Assembly (NCBI RefSeq): GCF_001632365.1
Contig: NW_024468518.1
Location: 411,576 to 475,575 of the forward strand
Source of the DNA: Laetiporus sulphureus 93-53
Taxonomy: Eukaryota > Basidiomycota > Agaricomycetes > Polyporales > Laetiporaceae
DNA: 64,000 nt
Direction of reading: 5' to 3'
The notes under the pieces are model-generated. The model made no database searches. It was not told the origin of the DNA and worked only from the letters and a program-made list of their open reading frames with translations. The number at the start of each line of letters is the position of its first letter. The first letter of the stretch is position 1. Positions 1 through 12,986 of the stretch are shown one piece after another. The position numbers were made by a program, and so were the translations under genes.

Positions 1-1563
1 CCGTGAGGCCTCCGAACTGCATGATCAGCTCATGTCAAGACGGTCAAGCTCAAGCTGGGTTCCTGTGCCACTGCTCTCTTACAGCGCATTATGGTAAGTG
101 CATCGCTGCAAGGCGACGATTCTCGAGGTGCTCCGAGCTTCAGATGTGCATGAACAACCATCTCAAATAGAAGATTGCCGAACACATAGCTAGCGTTGCG
201 GAGCTATGGACTTTGCGCTTGACATACAGGCACGGAAAGTCCTATCGCACCGGCGACTTCACGGTTTGATTGTGTATGGTTGCTATGGCTCTTCGGCCTC
301 ATAGGTCTCGGTGTTCACGGGCTCTTTTGGTAAAGCTTGCTAGCCATGGAAGTGCTGTCACTAGCGTCGCGGGATAGCCCCGCCCGTGTGATCATCGACA
401 GATTCAAATCGAACCTGCGGGCAAAGTGCGGGCAGATCTAGCGGCAAGCCGAGCAAACTCAGTTCAAAACTACCGCTCGGTGGGACAGAGATGTGCCCCC
501 CACACTGACTTCCGAGTGGTTGAGAAGTTCCGTATGACAGGGACGTGTCTCCAGCGCAAGCTATATCTGTAGCCGAACTTACGAAGCGTCACATCCTTTC
601 TGTTACGTTTCATTTGAAGCACGGGGCCGCCCCCCTTGTTGTTCCTTACGAAAGTTCCAGGCTTCGTAAACTACGCGACGCGAGTGACCCGAGAGAGCTT
701 AACACACCGAGCGTCGCAGCTGATCAAATCTGTGTCATCGATTACTACTTTGTGGCCCGTTCGCAGAACAATCGGTTCTTTCCACGTGAAGATCTCGACA
801 GATTGCAAGCCGAGTAAACAGAGGGAGGAACCTTGCTATGGCCAGCCAGAGGGCTGATGGTGACGATGCGACAAGGAGCACAGTTACCTCATTCTCTGTG
901 ACGTGAGAGCATGCAGGGTAGGATTCGCTTATGGGAATCCAGGTCCGCCCGGAAATGGGAGGGGCGATCAGATAACTTCCCAGCCCAAATCGCCGACGTT
1001 TCTTACGCTTCGGCTGAGGTTCTTTGGCGAAATCCCAAACACCTTTTGCCATGCGTCGCTGTGGCACCGAGGCTGCGCAGTGGGACACGCGTGGCCGCTA
1101 GTGGCAGTCTGTCAGCGCCGCGCACCCTTGCGCATCCTAAACATTACACCCCGCAGTGCCGACCTGAGGCCCGTGCACTGGCCTGTGAGGCCCAGTGCAT
1201 TTGGCCTCCCGATGCCCGTACGGTTGAGGCATTGCCGGAGGCCATCAGGCGCGCGGCCAATGGGAGCCGCGGGAAATTGGGTATCCAATGGAAAATTGCA
1301 GGAATTCGGAAAAGTGCCTCGAGCTAAATGCCTTTGCCGAGGGCGCAAATCGAAATACCGGCAAATCGCGATGTCCTCGGCCCAGGGCGAAGCTTAATCT
1401 CCATCAAATCACGGATGCCTTCCGCATGTACAGCGCCTGCACCTTGCGGTCGACCGTACATAAGTATGCATCGCGGTGGCAGGGTCTTTCCCCGCCCAGG
1501 CGATTTCACCGTCGCATCTCCCCTTCTCCGCCCCGGATCCACCGCCCTTTCCCCTCTTCAAGG
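1..1563. other. No supported gene; 5' flank of the FYVE gene
   Basis: Short overlapping open frames occur on both strands, but none has recognisable domains or a convincing exon chain. The last few hundred bases probably hold the promoter of the downstream FYVE gene; a pyrimidine-rich stretch precedes its ATG. A short imperfect direct repeat (GCAAGCCGAG followed by C/T and AAAC) occurs near 443 and 806, too short to interpret. Confidence 0.5.
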
Positions 1564-2882
1564 ATGAAGTTCGCTTCTTTACTCGCATCCCGACTGGCAA
1601 CGCGTTCCTCTTCCTTGTCCTTCTGCAGTTCGCAGGATGAGTGCGCGAGTGTATCGTCCTCGCAAGGTATGTGTGGCGAGCCCTGCACGTCCTCACACAG
1701 CCACTGATATCGTTCTCTGTCAAGGAATATGCGCATCCACGTCCTCAGAGAGCTCTTCATTGAGTACTCTCGATAGCCAGTCGTGTGCCTCGGACCCGGG
1801 GAGCGCTGAGCTCCCCGTCATCCGAAGGAACGAGCACCTCGCGGTGTTACTTCCCAAGCACTTATGGAAGGTGTGTTTCACTTCCATCTGCTAGCATCTA
1901 CTGCAGTGCGTTGACATGTGATTGATGATCCTCGTTCTGCACAGCCTGACGCGCAGGCGTCCCACTGCGATATCTTCCTCTGCCGTAAGAAGTTCTCTAT
2001 CTGGGAGCGGCGACATGTGCGTCCATCACCATCATGTTAGCTTAAGCTCCGTGCTCACCGCATCCTCATACATGTACAGCATTGTCGCAAGTGTGGTGGT
2101 GTCTTCTGCAACGACTGTTCTAGTCGTGCGACCACACTCCTCAACACTTCGAACCTTGAATTCTTCTTCCCCCCGCATGACATCCCCATCTCCACCTTCG
2201 GTTCTCCAACGTCACCGGTTGTCCTCTCCAGGGTGTGTGACCATTGTTGGGATCTCGTCCATGGCGTTAGAACGCCTCGTTCCCCTCCCCTAGGAGCAAC
2301 AGCTTCCATCGCCCTTCTTCAGGATGCCATCCGAGAGTCGGACTCCTCCGCTTCCTCCATTATAGTATCCGCGCCTTCTACTCCGTCTGATCGCTTTGCT
2401 CCGGTCGCCCGCCCGAAGATGCGTCGCGCACACACCACGTCTCCACGGATCCCTTCATCTCCGCTTCGTTCGCCCGTTCGTTCTTTACAGAACCTCATCG
2501 TCGACGTTAATGTTGTCGAGCGCATTGAGAATGCGCCTCCGGTTTCAGCCGATTTCAGCGAGCTACTAGCTTATCCTCTGCGCCACCCGAGCGCGATTTG
2601 CAAAGCCAATGGAGGCGGTCGTTGGGAGCCGAAACAGGCCATCAATCTCATCGGGCCTCAGATACCTGGTGAGAAGGCGCCTCATGAGATCGAGCTCGAA
2701 CGCGAGGAGGAGGAACGGAGAAGATGGAAGGCCAATCCGGTCATCATTGATGGAGGTGGGTTGTATCCGGACATTCTGTCCGCCGGATTGCTTACGATGT
2801 TTATGCAGATTTCAAGCTTCGAGTCCCTCGTGAGCCTGCGCCCCGCTCACCCGGCGGACCCATACAGTTCGCCACCTTCTGA
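1564..2882 (+). CDS. FYVE-type zinc-finger protein (PI3P-binding, endosomal)
   Basis: Model of five exons: 1564-1666, 1725-1870, 1945-2016, 2080-2755 and 2809-2882, giving 356 residues. The FYVE finger spans roughly residues 80-170. It starts at a WKPDA motif (W-x-x-D), continues with a Cys pair, the basic RRHHCRKCGG core, then FCNDC and a closing RVCDHC pair. FYVE domains bind phosphatidylinositol-3-phosphate on endosomal and vacuolar membranes, so membrane-traffic work is inferred. Two details differ from the textbook domain: the first Cys pair is CX4C rather than CX2C, and about 40 residues separate the FCNDC pair from the last pair. A conserved-looking tail (VIIDGDFKLRVP, then RSPGGPI) appears only if the 2756-2808 intron is removed; without splicing, an implausible hydrophobic tail would run to 3015. 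The RRHHC core is itself built across the 2016/2080 junction. The start at 1564 is chosen because its reading phase joins exon 2; the ATG at 1637 needs the first intron retained. Membership is confident, the N-terminus less so. Confidence 0.82.
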
Positions 2883-3633
2883 TCTGCCCTTTGACGACGC
2901 CGTCCTAATTATCTGTATATTATGCCTAAGTCTGCTCGCCCCGTATCTGGACGTCACTGCTCGTCGATACCTGCTCCGGTGTTACCCTGGTGGCCTGCTC
3001 TTTGCCTACTGCTGAACGTTCTTGTCGATACCATGTGCGCTGGTATAGTGTACCATCATGTCCCATAATGATCCCTGCCTGGCCATATTGTCCGCGCCAC
3101 CTCCCTCCCGTAATCCCGCTGTTGTTGTTCTATTATGTACTTCATGTGTTGTAGTGCGTGTGTAGATTGCTACGTAGGGTATGACATTTATGAAATAGAC
3201 TCAGCAATTCATGTTCACTTCAGTCGTGGCCTTTGAAGTCATGGCAATCGTATCGATGCAGTGTGTAACTTCGCCTCATGAGCCGAAATTACGCATCGCC
3301 AATACTTATAAGCAGCTTCGACACCCGAGTTACTCGTGCAACCGTCGGGAGCCTTTTCTTTTTCTGCCTGGAACGTGCGAGGCCTTTAGTGATATCAGAG
3401 AGTCGGAATATCGGGATGGCCAAAGATGGCCATCGCACAAGAAACGAACCACGTGGCTGTCATACTGACTTTTCGTCAAGTGCTGTCCAGCGACGCTTGT
3501 CCCTTCATCGACGGACACGGCGCGCTATATCATTCTCCAGCTTTCGTGATACCCCTTGCTACTCCGGTAGCATATAGCTGGCCCGTGTCCGACGACTTCT
3601 ATACGGTAGCTCCGCTGGTGACTGGTTTCACCG
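2883..3633. other. Intergenic between FYVE gene and coiled-coil gene
   Basis: This holds the 3' untranslated region of the FYVE gene and the upstream region of the next gene, both on the plus strand. Small open frames here have no domain and no plausible exon partners. Confidence 0.5.
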
Positions 3634-6600
3634 ATGGCGACGCAACACCGCCAGCAGTCGCTCGCGAGGCTATTCATCCCTCCCAATCTCGCCGCCCAGC
3701 AGCCGATTGCGTTCAATGAGCCAGGACCGATGTATTCGCCTGCCCTACCCACGTCGATCGCGCAGGGCATGCACCCGCCACCGTTCATGACTCCGCCCAA
3801 TCCGCTCCATACACCGATGCAGGCCGGCTTCTTCCCGCACGCGCCTGGCGCACCTGGACGACCGCCGATGCACAGGAGCTCGCCGAGCGTCGCGCAGCTG
3901 GCCGCCGCGGGTATCCTCCCGCCTGGCATGCCAATGACTCCCATGGGTCAGAACGGCTTCCCGAGCCCGATGTTCGGCCTCAGTCCGTATGGTCCCGCCT
4001 TCGTCCCGCGGAGTAAACGAGCAGCGAGCATGAGCGTAGGAGGCCCTCCCAAGGCCGTGCTTGGAGGTCCGCAGCGCAAAGTGAGTCCGCTACCTCCTGC
4101 TGCCCCAGTTGCAACGCCATCTGCTCCCACGGCAAAGCCGAAGAAAGTGGTGGTGAACTTTCCGAAAGAGACTATACCAGCAGAAGGAGACGCGCCTCTG
4201 ACGCGTCGACCGTGGGCGAGGACACCTCTGTCACCTTCGTCTATACCGGAGCAATCAGATGTCCCTCTTCCAGAGATATCCACCGCGGAGCTTTACCCAT
4301 CAGATACGTGGAGGTACCATCTTCCGGCCACAATAGACGTCTATCTTCCTGGAAAGGTGAGTGTATGCATCCATTTGAATGCGTGCAGTCTCAAATGGCT
4401 TATTGTTTGTCTTTGATGTCCGATTCATTGCTGTATGCAGAGTACCTGGGCGGAAATTAAACGGAGACTCATCGAGGAGAAACTGGAGAGGCTAGGAGTC
4501 GAGCCGGGGTCGGGTAGCTCTGTTCCACACATTCACGCTCCTCATGCCAGAGCTGCATCAGTGAGTGATGCGCGTGTTGAACGCATTGCGGCGGGTGCCT
4601 GACCATATCACTCAGATATCGTCGCCTGCAGACCCTGCATTACTATACTTCAAGTTAAACAAGCTGCAGCAGTCACAGAAGGTGTCATCGCCTAACCCGC
4701 TGTCCGCATCTCCACAGCCTCCGTTTAATCTCTCGCCGTCCCCTAATTCGGTACCTCCGCGCTTCCAAGGCAGGCATGGACATAGCATGTCGCTGGCTCA
4801 ACCCCCTTCATTCCAGCCACGTTCCCCTGTGTACAATCCTGCAGCCGCGTTCAACCCATTCGGCCCGAGTGCGACGCTTGGTTCAGATCAGATCTTCACC
4901 CACGTTTCGCCTGTGCCTGTGCCGACTGCATCTGTTTCTGTCGCGATCAACGGTATACACGCTCCGCAAGGACGCGTGCCGGCAAACCTTGCGACTCTGG
5001 TGCCTTCCTTGCCTTTATCGAGGCCGGAAAGTCGCCCCGATTTTATGCGTGGATTTGGACTGGACGTCACCAAGGAGGAAGAGGAACCCGAAGAAGAGCC
5101 GGTCACCCTCGCACATTTGCAGGAAGATACCGCAGAGTCGGTAGTGGTCGAAAGTGCCACGCAGGAGGATGCTGTTGATGCAGACCAAGATGGGACGAGC
5201 ACTGTGTCACAAACCCGCATACATTCGCGACACACTTCACATCTGTCAGCTGCATTGTCTCTGCGCTCGGTAGGTGGTGTAGAAGGACCATCGTTCGGCG
5301 TGCATGGCGATGGGGAGGCGGAACCTGCGCGTGGCTCGCTTGAGACTGAGGGAGATGACGCGGATGCTGTCGGCGAGTGGACTGGCTCGGAGGACATGCG
5401 CACCGGCGCTGAGATCTCCGAAGATGAGGTTAGTACATACTGTTTGCTGTCTGAGGGAGTCCGTTACCAAGTTGTCTCCCGCAGAGCATTGGAGAGTGGT
5501 CTAACCCCTCGGACGAGGAGAGGGCGCGCCAGCAGCGCCTCGAGCGCCGCATACTCCGACGCGCGAAGCAACAGGCACAGAGAGACCCAGAGGTTCCCAG
5601 AAGATTACCGAACTTCCCGCGGCCGCCCGACATCGCGCCGACGTTCGTCGACACAGAGGATATTGTCTCGAACCCCAGTGAGGAGGGCCATGCCCATGCC
5701 CATGACGCTTTCGCGTTCGACCACAGAGCTCACTTCCCTCGACCCTCGTCTGGCGGGCATAGTCGGCCACTGCCACCTCTTCCTGAGGCCAGGCCCGGGT
5801 CTGCGCCCTATTCATATCATGATCCCGCGTTGGCGCACTCCAGGGAGGGTTCTGAACAGTTTGCACAACTCGGAGGACTGCATCCTCGTCCTTCTCAAGC
5901 ATCTCCGCTGCATGCTGAGGCTCTCAATCCTCTTGCAAAGCCGTTCGTCTTCGGACAAAGTCGTGTCCTCAGCGTGCTCGCGGAGCAGGCTCCTCAGTCC
6001 ATGATAGCTCCTACAGCTCCTGCAGCTCCATTGGCTAGTGGCCACACGCGTGTGCCCTCCATCGGCAAGCCGCTGAATGCAGCGGCACAGGAGTTCAAGC
6101 CTGTTGGATTCACATTCCGGCCGCCACCAGGAGTGCCTCAGCTCACCTTCACTGCATCATCTCAAGTCTCTCGTCCCTTGCCGACTCCACCGGCCGCCGC
6201 TATAACATCACCAGGTAAGGTGGCATCGGGCAGAGAAACACAGGGCAGGGAGAAGAGACAGCGTCGTGGCTCATTAGACGGTGAAGATGAGGATGGTGTG
6301 AGCCACATGCATTCATTCAAATTCCCATTCGACAATGCTCGTGCCGTGTCAGCACCTGTGAGCCCGCCTGCTAATAGGCTTGGATTGGAGGACTCCTCGG
6401 AGAGTGCGAAAGCGGTTACATTGCCGACTATCATGCACTCTCCAACTGATGATGTACCTGGGGATGAGAACAGACCACCTTCGGCAGGCTCAGTGACGGA
6501 AGGAGGGATGATCGGATCTGCGGAACTGCCGTTCCCACCCACGATGAAGCCTAAGCGGGCACCGATTCCTCTCGACTTCAAGCACCCTATATCAACAAAC

Positions 6601-9600
6601 ACTGTTCCTGCAGGTTTGTTCAAAGCCCTTGTCAATGGTGATGGCGATGATCGAACGCGTCGCTCAGTCCGTTCCAGGCTTAGTTCAAGGGATGTCTTCG
6701 AGCACAGCCCTCGTCCATCCCTTGACGACCTCAATGTCCCTCCGATCGCACACAGAACGCCACTTAATCGTCTGTTCACTGAACCAAGCTTCCGCGGTTC
6801 TTCGTCACGCCATTCATCGGCTACCCCGGATAGACCGCTGCACCAATCCCCATTGTCCCTCAGACGTCGCGATGAGGACGATGAAGACGATTTTTCGGAT
6901 GCTTTCGATTTCCCTCCAGTTAACCTGTCAAGGCGCATTGAGATGCAGCAGTACGAGCAGAGGCTGCAGGACATCCTCGATAACAAATTTGCGGAGATCG
7001 AGCAGGCCTTGTCCGGCTTTAAAGCCTCCGGTGGCCAGTCGCTGAGTACGTCTACGGAAGCTATGATGTCAGAGGTCATATCATTGTTCCGCGCACAACT
7101 TCAAGATTCCGCGGCAAAGGGCCTGGAGGATAGTCAGATGATGGATGCTCGCGGAGAACTTGATCTTGAGATTCTTAAGGGCATCATCGACCAGAAGCAT
7201 GCCGAATCGCGGGCACTACTACAGCGCGATATCAGCCAGATTCTTGATTCTCGTAACCAGGAAGCAAACTTGGTGAAGCTCGCTCAGGATCTGACAAACA
7301 GGACCGTAGAGACTGTCGTATCAGCCACATCTCAGTTAGGTCAACATCTACAGCATCTGGAGAGACCTACATCTGCAGTGGAAAGAGATACCACTGTGCG
7401 CGACGTCATAAATGCTCTTATGCCCCAGCTGGCTACCCTGCGCCCTGAACCGATCGATTACGAAAGTCTGACAGCACGACTCACCCAGGCTGTGAAGCCT
7501 CACATCTCCCAGCTCATTGACCTGGCTTCTGACAAGCGCGAAACGGCAGGCCTCATCGTGGACAGGCTTCTTCCTATCTTGCCTTCTCTGCTTAACCCCG
7601 AGGCGCAGTTTGATGCTGACGTTGTCATTACTAGGCTGACGGCTGAGGTCAGGAAGGTTGTTGCTCCTCTGGATGCTCATGAAATCAAAGAGCAAGTATC
7701 CGATCTGGTTGTTGAACGTCTTGATTCTCGACTTGCCGTAAGAGACCGAGCATTCAATGTGGATACCATTATTGAGAAGATACTGGAAAATATGCGCGAG
7801 CTACTGGCACCTGTACAGGAGATACAAACTGCCGTAGCTGAGTTGGGACGGAGGAGTCAGGAATCTAGTGAACCAAGCTTGGATCTATCGTCCATCCGTC
7901 AAGATATTCTGAACACCATATCTGACCTTCCTCAGCAACTCCTTTTCGCGAAAGAGGCGCTGACGAACGCTCAATTGGAACTCAAGAATCGGCTGGGGGA
8001 CCAGACAGCGACTTCAACGGCGGCAAACGTTATTTCTCAGATCGAGAGTGTCATCCATGACATCGCCCGCGAACAGCAAGGCCTCATCTCCCAGAACAAG
8101 GAGCTCTCTGACTTCTGTCAAGAGATTGTCAGGCATATCGAGACTCTACCAGAAGCTATGCTGGAAGCAACACAGATCCTGCAGAATGCCCACGCGGATT
8201 TCTCTGCCCAGGGTGCGGCGCGTAGAGAGACGGAGGAAGTCAGGCGATTAATGGCAGCAAACGCAGACATGCAAGTGCAATTGGCGAAGGCCCGTGGAGC
8301 ACATGGTCAGATCCGTGTGGAGAAGGATATGCTTGATGAGCGAATGAGAAATATCGAGTCGGATCGCGACCGGTTGCTGTCGAAAGTGGAAGAGTTGCAA
8401 GAATCTGTCTCCTCAAAGACTGCAGACGCGACGGCGGCGGAAAGCAAGAATGCTGAGCTGGAGGAGGCTCTTGCGCGTGCTCTCGAACGACTCAAGGCTG
8501 CTGATGTTCACGCGCAAACTAATTCTACACGTATCGCTCAGCTTGAAGCATCGAACCGTGATCTTGCTATCGAGAAGGAGCAATTCAAGTCACAGGTCAG
8601 TAATGCTTGTTTACGCTTTTTGCTACGGCCTAAATTTGATTTTTCGTGTAGTTTGAATCGCTTGAGCTACGCGTCACCTTTATCACTCGTGAGAAAGAGA
8701 CCATTGCGGATGAGCTGTCCATGCAGCGGAAATATAATGAGACCCTCATATCGGAACAGAACCATTGGGATGAATTGCGTCGTGCATCAGAGCAGATACA
8801 GACGCTCGCCAACCTGGTCGGTCAAACTGATGGTGAGGAGCTTCAGGAATTGCGGCGCACTCGCGACCGCAGCAAGGTCATGGAGGGCGAGCATGCTGCC
8901 CTGCAACGTCGTCTGAAGGAATATGAGACGAAGATGGCGACGAACGAAAAGCTTGCTCAGGCATCTCGGCAGTCTTTGGCTCAGGCACAGCAACGCGCAG
9001 CCGAATGGGAGAAGCACGCAAAGGAATACGAAACCGAGCTGTCTATCGCACAAACGAAATTACATGACGTAGAACAGGCTCACACGCAGTTGGAAGCCGA
9101 TTATCAATTAGCCAAATTGCATCTCGATGAGCGCGATGCTGAAGAGCGTCTGGATAAGGTTAGCCTCGTTCTGTGCGGGACGCATGCGTGTGCTCACCCC
9201 TCTCAACTCAGGATCGGCAGAGTAAACTGCGCGACCAAATCGCGGCTCTGGAAGCACAGGTTGCTCGTCTGCAGGCTGAGACCGATCAGGCGAAGAAGAC
9301 TGCGGCAAGTGCTACATCTCTTCAATCAAATGCACGTTACCAGAACGGACACGGTCGAACGTTCATCCCGCCAAGGTCGGCGTCGCGCGCCAGTACAGTT
9401 TACGGCGAGAGTCGTTCTGGTACACCTAATGCTCATCTCAACGGTTCGCACGCGTCCATCACCGGGAAGACAACTCCACAGCCGTCGGTATGGGATTCCA
9501 TCCATGCACCTCGGCCCTCAGGGCCCATCAGCATGCCACAGGCCAAGAGGTCCTCTTCATACTATCGTTCTCCATCTCCAACGCCAAGCAATGTCTCTGC

Positions 9601-9637
9601 GGCGCCGACATTGGGCGACGACGGCTGGTGGTCTTGA
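3634..9637 (+). CDS. Large coiled-coil protein, 1,899 aa, family not recognised
   Basis: Six exons keep one frame: 3634-4356, 4441-4560, 4616-5428, 5485-8595, 8652-9158 and 9212-9637. The first ~550 residues are rich in Pro, Ser and Ala and look disordered, apart from a short block around residues 215-265 (WRYHLPATIDVYLPGK then WAEIKRRLIEEKLERLG) that may be folded. Residues ~553-1000 are again low in predicted structure. An acidic patch (DEDDEDDFSDAFDF) near residue 1010 opens a long heptad-rich region to about residue 1780, with repeated LxxxI and ExxLxx patterns. The tail is Ser-rich and ends GDDGWWS. Length, disordered head and long coiled coil suggest a scaffold, tether or cytoskeletal or spindle-pole type protein, but I recognise no catalytic or named domain and assign no function. 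No signal peptide or membrane segment is visible. Confidence 0.8.
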
Positions 9638-10030
9638 TTGATTCTCAAGGAAACTCGTATTGGTGACATTTAGTTATTTTCGTGGGATCGGATTTTGGAT
9701 TGCTCTCATTTTCACTTGCTTTCGCTGGCCGCCCTCTACATATTTATCTGCTCCTCATCTTTTCAGCTAATCTACCACATGCCTTGTCACGGATCTCGTT
9801 GTATATACCTTAATACGCGCATATGTTACTGCATCAGTTATCGAGGAGCAGTCTGCCGTTACATCTCGCCCTTGTCCATTCCTCTTGCTCGTCTTCATGC
9901 ACAAATGATACCTCTGTTGTACACGTCTACTGCATCGCCGAATAAAATGCATTATGGTAGATTGTCCGGATATGATGAGCTAGAGATGAAACAAGCAGGG
10001 AGCAAACAATGGGATAACGACGTGTATCTA
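9638..10030. other. Convergent 3' ends of two genes
   Basis: The coiled-coil gene (+) and the oxysterol-binding gene (-) end towards each other here. The stretch is rich in T/A and contains AATAAA at about 9941, a possible polyadenylation signal for the plus-strand gene. No coding signal is seen. Confidence 0.45.
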
Positions 10031-11902
10031 TCAGTGTCGGGAATCGGGTGGTGGTGCCCAAATCCAGTTCCTCACCACCTCCACAGCTTCTTGAGGGTCC
10101 TCTGGCAACCTTGACAGAATGAACGTCAAAACGACGAATGTGGTCAGCAGAGAAAAGGACATACGTGATCTTAGGCACCCATCGGCCTTCCTTGTCCTGT
10201 CGGAAGAAACGTGGTATAAACTTCTCACCGCTCTCCTCCCGCCTCCGTCGGAGCTCGCGCTGCGACTCCTCTACCGCTGTCTTCGCCTCTGTCGCCGCCA
10301 GCATATCCTTCGCCACGATCGCCTGTGTCAGCTTCGCCCATAGCCTGAAACGATGTGTGCTGTCAACTACCGGTCTGTATGCACCACACGTGTGTCTACG
10401 TACCGACGCGATTCGTTGGGCTCCTGCTCGTCCTCTGGCGCTACCCACTTCGGCGCGATCTTATCGCCATCTTTCTTAACATCAAACAGCACGCGTCTCT
10501 CACCCGTCTGCCCTGCGGATGAGAGACACGAAGGAAGACGACAAAGCAATGCTATGCACCTTATTGTCCTTATACTCCATAACTGCACTCCATTTCCCAA
10601 CGACTTCGCCCGTGTCTGCAGCCCCGTTGCGTATCCGCCCCTGAATCGCATTGTACGTGCCCGAGAAGTATCCCTGCAAGCGCGTCACGATCCGCAACAG
10701 AAAGACCGGGGGATTGGGCGTACCTTCGTCTTGAACGTCAATTCGGCGCAGATGCCGTTGTGATCATTCCGCGCAGTGCATGTGTCCCCAAGCTCGAGTA
10801 TCATCTTGCCCCAGAGAATACCCCGCGCATACATGTTCGGCATTGAGATCACGTATGCTGCGCAATGTCAGTGGAGTGAAATACGCAGCAGGGGCAAGCG
10901 ACTCACGACCATCCTCCGGGCGCCCCATGAGGTAGACGCGATTCTCGCCCTCCATTTGCGTCGACACGCTGTTTCCGAGGAACTTTGACTTGGGCCGCAG
11001 CTCGCTGACGATGCAGACCCGGTTTGCGGGGGAGACGTAGTAGAATGCGGAGACAGGTGGGTGGTGAGAGACTGTGCGTAAAAGGAGGCAGGAGGAATTT
11101 CATGAATATGCGCAAGATATCGAGTCGCTAGTCACGCACCTTGCTCAGAAATGTAGAAACCTTGTGAACCATCCGGATAATCATATCGACAGCGAAAGAA
11201 CTCGCCGAGCACAGGATTATATCTATAGGCGATGAGATGTGGCGTATGCCTGTAAGAAATGGGGACGTACGGCTTCTTCACACCCTTCGGCTTGATGTGC
11301 CAACCAGCGAGGTAGTACCGCAGTACGCGGATGAAACGCTCCTCTGGGTCGTCGCAGTCTTCGGCACTGGGCAGTTCATCTGGCGTACAGCATTTCCTTT
11401 CAAGAGAGTCGGGGACGTACCCGAAAATGAGATCTGGATGCGACATGAAGTCGGTGATGCGTTCAAGCATGCTGCGTGGCTCCAGCACGAAAGTGGGAAA
11501 TGTCACTTTCGAAAGGTCCATACCGACCCTGGAAGAAGTACGTTAGGCCGTCCGACATCAGCGCACATTCAGATGAGATAAGTGGACAGCGGGGCGTGTG
11601 CAATCCTCCAGAGACCATACGAGACGTGCCCACAGCTCACAAGCCTTAGCCCATTAATAACAGACGGTCCGGTACGCACCTGAGCTGTGAGATCAGAGAC
11701 TTGATGATAGAGCCCTCCTCCTCATCCCTGAAGCATTCGACATCAAGACCATCGTCAGAGTGATGAGCGTAGTAGAACATGGCGAGGGTACAGACAGGAT
11801 CGAGACATCATCTGGGTCTGTGTCGTCTGGCATTTTGTCCTCTACGGACGGCCCTCGTGGCCTGTGGACCTTGGAGGTCGCCTGGTTGAATAAGCCCATC
11901 AT
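10031..11902 (-). CDS. Oxysterol-binding protein, Kes1/Osh4 type
   Basis: The protein reads MMGLFNQATSKV, a short acidic linker, then EEGSIIKSLISQLRVG and DLSKVTFPTFVLEPRSMLER, the typical opening of OSBP-related domains. The family signature EQVSHHPPVSAFYY is complete once the intron at about 11085-11138 is removed. It is followed by SKFLGNSVSTQMEG, then GYFSGTYNAIQG, GKWSAVMEYKD and a C-terminal helix block (LWAKLTQAIVAKD, RRRREESGEKF, RWVPKI). The last exon ends IWAPPPDSRH. These proteins carry sterol and phosphatidylinositol-4-phosphate between ER and Golgi membranes. No PH domain, ankyrin repeat or FFAT motif is present, which places it with the short soluble Osh4-like group. Introns are short; the ATG at 11902 (or the adjacent one at 11899) is the only start that gives the SIIKSLISQ block. 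Confidence 0.93.
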
Positions 11903-12986
11903 GGCTGTTGCACTGCAGAGAGAGAAGGGGGCGGATGCGGCGTGTACTGATCAGGCTGGATGTGGCAGACGCTATGTATGTAATCGCGCGTGCTGTGCAG
12001 GTAATGTTGGCCGTTGCACGCGCGGTCCGTGTGGGGGCGGTGCAGATCGCTGGCTCCGGCGACGAATGGCTAGATATCCAGCTGGGCGAGCAGGAGGTGG
12101 TGCACGAAAAGAAGAGAAAGAATATGTGCCGCCTGCGGTTAGCAGTGAGCCGTATATCCCTGGTGACGCGCTGCGCCACAGGTAGTATCCGTCTCCTCAA
12201 TCGCTCCTTTCCGTGATCTGTTTCACCCATGTTCCGTGCTCTGCCTGATGCTACGCCTGAAACATCGCTCGTCTCCACATCGCTGGGGATGATACTCTGC
12301 TCGTATTTACGAGGAACATCCTCACGATGCTGGGATTGCAAGCAGGCCGGTTCAATCGTCCGGCATCGTCGACTGCATCATTCGGATTTAGTAAAGTACA
12401 ACAAATCACTTGGCGTTCGGAATCGGAGCCGTGAACGCCAAACCTGCCGACGTGTCCACAGACGTATACAGCCGTCTGTGCACTGCAAGCAAACGTGGCA
12501 TTACCTGGCGAAAAACTCGTTTTGGCCTCACTCTCTTGCAAGAATTTTCAGAGCGACTGTCAGTGTTTTTGAGTATATATATTTGGTATGGGCGAGTAAG
12601 ACCATGCCGATATCTGAGATCAGAGATGAATTATTCAGGACGGCAGAACGCCAGTTTCACTGACTTGGTCTGAATGGGCGGACTAGAAAACCCAGCCTCG
12701 GATGGCATATCATAAGGCTGTTTCATCAGCATCGAATGGGGGGCCACGGAGAACGAAACGTCAGCTCAGAAAAATTGGGACACAAGAACGCAAGCAAATA
12801 ACAAAATCTGTTTCTTTTTTCGGACACTGCAGGGACCATGCATGTGCAAAAGTGGTGTTTCCCATATGAAAGGAACTTCGGTCGTCTGCCACCATTGTCT
12901 CCTTCGAATTTCTGTACCCTGCTCGAATGGGCTGTACTCCATCTGGCACGCAATTAGTTTCTCTCCAACGCCAGGGACAGCCTTCG
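11903..12986. other. Upstream region of the oxysterol-binding gene; no gene seen
   Basis: Open frames on both strands are short and unrelated to the flanking genes. The stretch most likely holds the minus-strand promoter of the oxysterol-binding gene and the 3' flank of whatever lies at 12987-13487. A TATATATA-like run lies near 12575. Confidence 0.4.

Noticed and set aside
401..430. tRNA B-box-like sequence on the minus strand
   Set aside because: The GGTTCGATTT word lacks the closing C, and no acceptor stem or A box could be found around it.
2809..3015. Unspliced hydrophobic C-terminus of the FYVE protein
   Set aside because: Removing the 2756-2808 intron gives a conserved-looking end (DGDFKLRVP); the long read-through lies in 3' UTR.
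6162..7079. 305-codon minus-strand frame opposite the coiled-coil gene
   Set aside because: It mirrors the exon 4 coding frame and its Ser/Arg-rich composition is the usual shadow of a plus-strand gene.
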